This document shows, piece by piece, positions 57,011 through 64,000 of a DNA stretch of 64,000 nucleotides. The position numbers were made by a program, and so were the translations under genes. How positions within the stretch are numbered: position 1 is the stretch's first letter; each line of letters begins with the position of its first letter. A model generated the notes under the pieces. The model saw only the letters and a list, made by a program, of their open reading frames with translations, searched no databases and was not told the DNA's origin. The stretch comes from Triglochin maritima (Eukaryota; Streptophyta; Magnoliopsida; Alismatales; Juncaginaceae): the NCBI GenBank assembly GCA_963682175.1, contig OY821777.1:14838001-14902000 (forward strand), in the 5' to 3' direction.

Positions 57011-58052
57011 CCAATAAAAAACACAACCTAACCTAAACCCAAACCCGACCCCATTCGCCTCCAAACTCCAAAACCCCTGCGACCCCTCCTCGCCCCCGCT
57101 ACCCCTTCCGAACCCCAGACCCTAGCTATCACCACAAATCTCCGATGAAACCCTAGCCACCGCAGTATCCACAACCTCGACTAACCTCCTCCACCACTGC
57201 AGCCTCCGTATCCTTGGCCGACCTCCGCCACTGAAGCCACCGCAGCCGCCAGACTCGATTCCCACAAAAAGGTCGGCACATTTTAATGTTGCATTGGTTT
57301 CCATATTTTACTCGGTTTGCATTTTCCTTATTTTGCTCGGTTAGGATTGGGTGAAGAACGGAAAATTTTACCAAAGTAAACATAAACGCAAGATGTCTTC
57401 CACTATCTGTTTTCTCAAACATTTTCTTAATTGAACCAAAGATTACGTGGTTGTATTTTTTTCTTTCATTTATGAGGATTTTTAGATTTGTATATTTCCA
57501 GCTTCGACTAAAAAATGGAATTTGTAAAATGGGTTGGAGTTGGATTTGAATGAAACGAAGTGGAAAGTGAGATTCGAGAGTGAGTTGGTGAATTTTTCGA
57601 ATACAAGCAATTTGTGAAGTTCCCTAAGCAAATATCTAATTTCAATATTTTTAAGGCATATCTAACAATTTGTGAAGTTTGACAATGAATATCCGAACAT
57701 ATCTATAGCCCCAACATATCTATTCATTCTGCTAGCCGCATTTTGATTATATCCTGACAAGTGTCTTTGCATGAAATATGTATCACCAATAATCTCCTCA
57801 TCCATACATAACGAATTGGTATTGTATATTCATACCATAACATATGGACAATAAATTGGATCTCAAGCCCTTAAATAAAGGTTGTCCCTTGAGTTGAACA
57901 AGTAAATTAAGTTATAAAAGTAAATATCTAGTTTGAGATGGAATTGTAGAAAATGATCAATTTGAAAAGGCCGTACGAAATGGATAATAAGAATGGTTTT
58001 TTCAATGATGTAGACTTCATGGTTTTGCATTCACATTTGCATATTTTTATGA
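57011..58052. other. C-rich, gene-like fragment followed by AT-rich spacer
   Basis: At about 57010-57270 the sequence is rich in CCTCC and AACCC, like the 5' end of a plant transcript (for example CACCACTGCAGCCTCC). No open product can be identified. It may be a captured gene fragment. The rest shows nothing. Confidence 0.35.
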
Positions 58053-58060
58053 GATTAGAG

Positions 58061-58246
58061 TAAAGCTGTCTAACGGGCAGGCCCGACCTAGGAGGTTAAA
58101 CGGGTCGGACCTCCAGGCCGACCCGTTAGTTTTTCCCAGGCCCGGCCTGACCTGGCTTGATACACAATTTTCCCCCCAAATAAACGAGACGAGCCTAAAA
58201 CCCGACTCGTTAGTTTTCGCCAGGCCCGACTCGATACCCAGCTCTA
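58061..58246. mobile_element. Short hAT-type MITE with 8-bp target duplication
   Basis: GATTAGAG flanks both ends (58053-58060 and 58247-58254). Its ends are TAAAGCTGTCTAACGGG and, on the right, TAGAGCTGGGTATCGAG in reverse complement. The 186-bp interior alternates AGGCCCGAC and GTCGGGCCT-type motifs, as in the MITE at 48825. Confidence 0.78.
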
Positions 58247-58254
58247 GATTAGAG

Positions 58255-61200
58255 TGTAGTTGGATTCTTTAGAAAGCTACTGCTTTGGGGTTCTGAATTC
58301 TACAACCACATATGCTGATTTTAGAGTGTTGACGTGGGGATATGGTTAAAGATCAAGATTGTAAAAAAATGGGGCACGGAGTTTGCTCTATGAGTACTAT
58401 TGTCACCCATATGTTGTTGAACCCATGAGGATGATGTTGATATTCAACCCACATTCAATCTTATCAATATTTTAGTTTATGATTTTCTTTAACATGAATA
58501 TTTTCAAATTTTCGTGTGTGAGTTAGTGAAGGTTGAAATCCAATTTTTCATTATTTTGAGAATGCTGAATTGTTATATTGTTTTATTTTTAAAACTTATT
58601 TTGTTTAATTAAATGTTTATTTATGTTGTAGTTTCTAGTAACTCTACGAACCTAAAGCAATTTGACATTTAATAACCTATAAGAAAATTATACAATATTT
58701 GCTAAGTCATTCATCATATACGACTTTCCATGCATGTAATCATCGTATTTATTTATTTTTTACGATTTCTGTCGTAGATTGCTGGCGTAAGGTACATAAT
58801 CTCTTTCACTCATCATTCATTAGCGATCATGCATTAGTTAATAGGATTGCAATGAAACAAGAGAGTGAGTTATTGTTTGGTGTGTTCTTTGTTGGATTAA
58901 GGAATGAAAATCACGTAGGGAGCAGTACCTTCGTACCAGTACATATATTTTAAAAAATATGTTTTCTAGTTTTTTTTTAATTCTAAAATTTTGTTTTTAA
59001 TTGTTTCCTGCGTCAACCTCAAAAAATGTTTGTAATGAGTGTAAACCTTATGAATTTGACAACTTCACTATTTTTTGTTTTAATTAGTTTTAATGTTTGT
59101 TGAATATTTAGTTGTAAATAATTCATTATGCTGGATAAGAAAATTTATTTTTTATTGAATAAAATAACCTAACTTTTCAACACGCTCAGTCATCCAGGTC
59201 ATTTGGAGGTCGATTCTGGAAAAAAAATAAAAAAATTATTACAATTAGAAAACGTATTTTGAAAAAAATAATTTCAAAAAAGATAAAAAATAATTTCAAA
59301 AAAGAAAAATAAAAAAGTCATGGATCGGGCTTCACACCCCCAATCCGTGCAATTTTTTTATTTTTAAAAGTCACGGATCAGGGGTGCAAACCCCGATCCG
59401 AGTAGATTTGAAAAGAAAAGAATCCTAGTTTTTTAATTTTTGAATTATATTTTATTAAATATAAAAATTACGGTCTCAAGGTATATATTTATTATATCAT
59501 AAAAATGGAAATCTTAGCATATATTTCAAATAAACCTAAAATAGTTGTGGAGGTGAGGACTTCATGCATGCTGAGCACCATTACGTACATGTGCACACAC
59601 CAAAGCAAAATATTACTGATTTAATTGCTTTATCTTGGTGATTTCATGTATGTTAAGCACCATTATGTACAGACACCAAAACATGTATTAGTGATTATTT
59701 AAGTGCTCGAGGAAGTGGTGACATAATAATACCCATCCAAATCATCATGTCTCCAATGTACGTGCACGTATCCTTGTTTGGAAGGAATCCGCCAGGTTTT
59801 CTCGCCTTCGAAAGCTCTGGTTTCCTCATCGATACCCTAAAATATTTGGATTACATGGTGCACTTGTTCAAGGAGAAAAAAGTATTGCTTAGCACAACTT
59901 CTCTGATTTTTATAGTTGTGGATCAGCCGATCAGGTCATTCTGATCGAATCATGCACCAATTTGTGTTTCGGTATTTTCTTCATGTTTTGCTTTTTTTAT
60001 ACTTTTTTGTGCATGACTCCAAAAGCAGCTAGATTTTGCAATGCATGATGTAGTAAATGTAAGTATACACGAATTTAACATTGACCAAGATACTATAGGA
60101 TAATTTTAGGAGTAGTAAGATAATGGAGTTGTAATAATTGATGCATCTCTTAAGATGTACGTAGCTGAACTTTCAACGTCAATGATTGGTCGTCTTAATT
60201 TATGAGTAATCTCAGAGGAAATCATTGGTATAAAAACAAGTGGACCAAGATTCTGTCCTATCTACTATTATTAACGGACTAGTTTGTAGATACCAATTCA
60301 TGCATCTGGTGAAACGGAGTTATTCTTTATTAACCTTTAGATTTTTGCAAGAAACAAGTCCGAAAATGAAACCTTTAACTTCTACAAATAACTATGTATT
60401 TGTTTTTTTTGTTTTTTTGAAATTGAGATAATTGTCCCGTCTTAATATATAAAAAATATACAAATGTGATGATTTTGTCCCATCTTCCTTCCAAGTGAAA
60501 TTTCACTTGTACGGTTAGAGGATTTAATACAAACCAGAGAATGATGAACCCCATTAAGGATTATGTATGAGAATTAATTAGGTCGGCATTACATATAAGA
60601 AAACTCCAGATAGCTATCAAATTTAATAAAATATTTGCATAAAGAAGCTACATGATTCACCTACGTACAGATGAAATCCATATATATGTCTGTCAATAGT
60701 TGTCTGCACTCTCTTTGTTTAAGCATTGGTGTTTGACGATGCACGTACATTCACGCCCGTCCATAACAAACAAACTCGTGTTTCTTCTTCTACCATCTGG
60801 ATCATTCATGCAAGATATTAATTATTATAAACAGTAGAGAGGAGTAAGAGAAATATAATGTAATAAAAATTACAAGATTAACTATCAAAGATATCAGTCT
60901 ACGTATGAATTTCCTTGAAATTTACCATCGTAATTTTAAATTGAATTACATTTTTGACAAACAATATCTCACCACCAAGGAAATTGAATTACATTTTTGA
61001 CAAACAATATCTCAAAGATATCTTTTTTTACTATAGTGTAAACGCTCCTACAATAAATAATTATGAGTATATTTGATTGTATCGTTTTTGGTAATAAATT
61101 TCAAAGACATGAATGCTGTGGTCAAGAAATGAAGACCTAATTGCTATATATATGTTGTTGTCTTTCATGGAGAGAGATTTAGATCGATCGATGCTAACAC

Positions 61201-62687
61201 ATAGCTTAATCTGTTTGGACATCTAATGCTTGGCTTGACCAATCAAAATGGATAGCAAAAGCTACCGTATTATGGATTTATGGTCATTTGATAGGGGATA
61301 TATAGCTAAGTATAGCATTATATGGACTATAGCTAGGATAGGATAGGATAGAATAGTTAACATACATGATACATGTAATGTTGTTAGGGTCTTCCATTTG
61401 AAAATTTAAGACATCTTAAATCACGCTACAATTATTCTGAATAGCATGTATGGTCAAATGAAAATCTGAACCTCAATATTTGTGCAAGAGTAGTCCAAAG
61501 TAAATTGAAGATGCAAACAAAACTGCATACTGGCCCAAGTGTGATTTGGTCTGTTCTGAGTAGAACATTACCAGAGCTGAGACATCACCCCTGAAGGTTT
61601 CGGCCAACTTGGCCCATTGAATGTGTAATTGCAGCTGCAGCTGCAGCAGAGTTGTCTCTCAGTCGGATAGAACAAAATTATTGATTAGGATCATCACCTT
61701 ATTATATTCTTTCAAATGTATAATCATGTACTTATGACAACATTTAATTTGCAGACTTGCATTTATAAGTTTTTAGTTGATAACCATTGTAAATTTGTGT
61801 AGTACATAATTTTGTTAGAGGGGTTGGAATTTGTTAGGGGATCAAATTGATAGAATCTAACTTTCAGCTGACATGGTTTCGGACGACGATCAAACGGTCA
61901 CGAGGTATACCGTCGTTCTGACGACAGATCGAAGGTCTGAGGATAATGATTTGAAATGGTCTTTAAGTCAAGATTAAATTGTTACCTAATTATTTTGAGT
62001 TGTTCTTTCTAATGTATTTTAGATCACTTGTATTAGATTTTTGTGTTTGTAGATCAGTGCAAATAAAATTGGAATAGAGGTGTCACCTCCAAATCAATGT
62101 GTAAGGAATACCGCATGAATTTTCGGAAACATTTGTTTGCACATTTGCATATTATCCTATTAGTTGTTCAAACTATTAAATAAAACCCAATAAGCTTATG
62201 GGCCGACACTTCACCGAAACAAGTTCTCAAATATAAATTGAACATTATTACTTATTTGATAGAGACTTGGAGCGTAAGCAAGTCCCGTTTAAGAATATTA
62301 GGAAAGAAATGGACTTGGATCCCCTCCGGTTATTGTCTATTTACATTTTACATTAGTACAATTTATAATTTACAAGTATAACTAGAATGTGAGGCTTTAG
62401 GGTTGAATAATTACAATTTACAAACGTCAAAACTGTAAATTGTTCCAATGCACATGAATTGGAGACCATCTAGTCTGAAGGGGATCCGAATCCGAAAAAA
62501 AACTATACTCCAATGAACAGCCCATTTCATTTTAACTTGAGTTCTGATCTGGGCTATGACAATATATATAAAAATCTACATACTACTATACTAGGTTATG
62601 AATTTGTAGATAATAGTAAGGAAATGAACAAAGATTCCGAGGAGGAGCAAGGATAATGTGAGCGGCGGGAAAATGTTTGAGTTGTTA
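58255..62687. other. Long AT-rich intergenic stretch
   Basis: Short open frames at 58699-58953, 59747-59944 and 60240-60431 have no recognisable domains. A CATGGATCGGG..CCCCGATCCG inverted repeat lies near 59320-59402. A 27-bp segment (GAAATTGAATTACATTTTTG..) is partly repeated at about 60941 and 60979. I see no gene or named element. Confidence 0.4.
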
Positions 62688-64000
62688 TCGTAACATCACC
62701 AAAACAGTGAAATTTTTAAACTTTTAATAAACGGATAATCAAAGGATATCAACATCAACACAGGGGACGATATTCGAAGAAATATATATAATATATGGTG
62801 TTGCACCGTATACATGAGTTGTCAAAAGAATGACTACATCAAAATACAATATACAAATATACAAGTAGTCATAATAACATCAAATAGACACGAGGACCCG
62901 ACTCCAAAATGCACTCGTCTTCAGTCACCACCCAAACAGCTCCCGAAGGGGAACCTGAAAATAAAACAACAATACTGTGAGTTTCCCTAAGGAAACCTTG
63001 TATGTCAAACTCACCTACATGAAATGCGAAACATGACCTATCATATTAGTATTATGCAAAACATAAATCATAACAAAACATTCCTCAAACGGGTCATCAA
63101 GTCATAAGTCATTATAGTCATTTCCCCAACCATGGTTCATTAGTCATACGTCTAGTTTTTGACATCCGTAGATACCCACCGTATGCACATGCGGTCATAC
63201 GGAAAGTACGTGACACACCCTCACTCGCAGTTACACTAGGTTCTGTGAGAGTCGCACGCACTTCCGAGTCATCATCAGATCTGATCAGTGGTCGAAGACC
63301 ACAATCCGCCAGAGCCGTCACTCTGGTCGGTCATACTCGCCAGCCATGCCACAACTGGACGATCAATCCGCCGGAACAACATCGGTCGGTCATCTCCGTC
63401 GCCACACAGGCTAAGACACAGAACTCTGTTGCACAATGACTAACAGTCATCTCCGTCGCCACACAGGCTAAGGTCATCTCCTTCGCCACAAAGGCTAAGG
63501 TCATCTCTGTCACTACACAGGACGATAGTCATCTCTGTCGCCACACAAGCCGACAGTCAACGTGCTCCGTAGAGCCATATCATATAGATCATGCAAAGGG
63601 GAATATTGTCCCAAAGGTCTACTACCTAGGTCTCAATGCACATGTCATATCATGGGAACATAAGCAGTAAATGCAATCCACGCACCAACGCGCTCAAAAC
63701 AACCAATGCAAATACTGGGCTCCAACGGTCGACCGAAGAAGGTCATACGGTCGACTGATTGGTCGTTAAAACCGGTAATTGGTTCGAACCACGATCCAAC
63801 GTTCGAACCAAACAAACATCAAACGGTCAAACAAAAGTCGCTGGACGGTCGACCGTTTAGAAGGTTTACGCCACAAAATAATATTAAATAACACATCCTC
63901 AACGGTCGAACGACAATGAGCTTCCGGTTGACCGTAAAACATCAGGGACTTCAACATTTCTCTAAGTCATCACCGATCGACCGAATTATGAATCGGTAAA
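62688..64000. mobile_element. Second LTR of the solo-LTR family, cut by the window end
   Basis: The start TCGTAACATCACCAAAACAG aligns with TGTAACGTACCCAAAAACAG at 37661, and the same TTTAAAC..TAATAAA order follows. A GC-rich middle and GGTCGACC palindromes come after (63728, 63846 and variants up to 63976). It is more diverged than the first copy. The right end, and any internal region, lie beyond the window. Confidence 0.7.
63390..63555. repeat. ~30-bp tandem repeats inside the second LTR
   Basis: The unit GTCATCTCCGTCGCCACA(C/A)AGGCTAA recurs about five times (63389, 63447, 63474, 63501, 63531) with small variations and one interrupted spacing. Confidence 0.75.

Overview
The window is nuclear DNA of a flowering plant, most likely a eudicot. 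Its host genes have GT-AG introns and plant-specific families: an NPH3/NPY BTB protein, a HOOKLESS1-like acetyltransferase and a QALGGH/EAR zinc-finger repressor. The rest is AT-rich intergenic DNA packed with plant transposons. I cannot name the species from sequence alone.

Host genes are sparse. (1) 8.6-11.8 kb, minus strand: an adenine phosphoribosyltransferase gene with four recognisable exons but a one-base deletion in exon 2, so probably a pseudogene. (2) 20.2-21.0 kb, plus: a C2H2 ZAT10/STZ-type stress repressor that has a 98-bp intron, although its subfamily is usually intronless. (3) 44.5-48.0 kb, plus: an intact four-exon NPH3/NPY-type gene (601 aa). (4) 49.9-51.7 kb, minus: an intact three-exon HLS1-like N-acetyltransferase (396 aa), convergent with the NPH3 gene.

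Mobile DNA dominates. Three related Mutator-like elements (MULEs) are delimited by terminal inverted repeats and 9-bp target duplications: MULE-A (1300-4470, decayed), MULE-B (21420-22238, an 819-bp deletion derivative) and MULE-C (25369-31809, nearly complete). MULE-C carries two convergent genes read inward from its ends. One is an intact 651-aa plant mobile domain (MAIN-like) protein. The other is a FAR1-type DNA-binding / MULE transposase / SWIM / OTU-protease fusion that is open except for one in-frame TGA. MULE-A has the same TGA at the same codon. In all three elements, at both ends, the gene starts with a very short first exon (10 codons for the transposase, 18 for the PMD gene), followed by an intron with a tandem array of GC-rich palindromic units about 33 bp long. 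This conserved layout is the most unusual thing I found.

Two PIF/Harbinger elements carry complementary halves of a two-component system. One (about 4.7-7.1 kb) has an intact Myb/SANT-like ORF1. The other (about 33.6-35.5 kb) has only a deleted, broken transposase. Both have promoters with repeated TCACGCG motifs and GC-rich ends with a CACGTG-centred palindrome. Related MITEs lie at 18.4, 23.6 and 35.6 kb. There is also a 2-kb solo LTR (37661-39654) with a cluster of GGTCGACC palindromes, a second copy of that LTR family running off the right end (62.7-64 kb), two truncated Copia elements, two hAT-type MITEs with perfect 8-bp target duplications, CACTA-like subterminal repeats, a tRNA-derived SINE, and MITEs sitting in (TA)n tracts. 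The remaining intergenic DNA shows nothing I can name.
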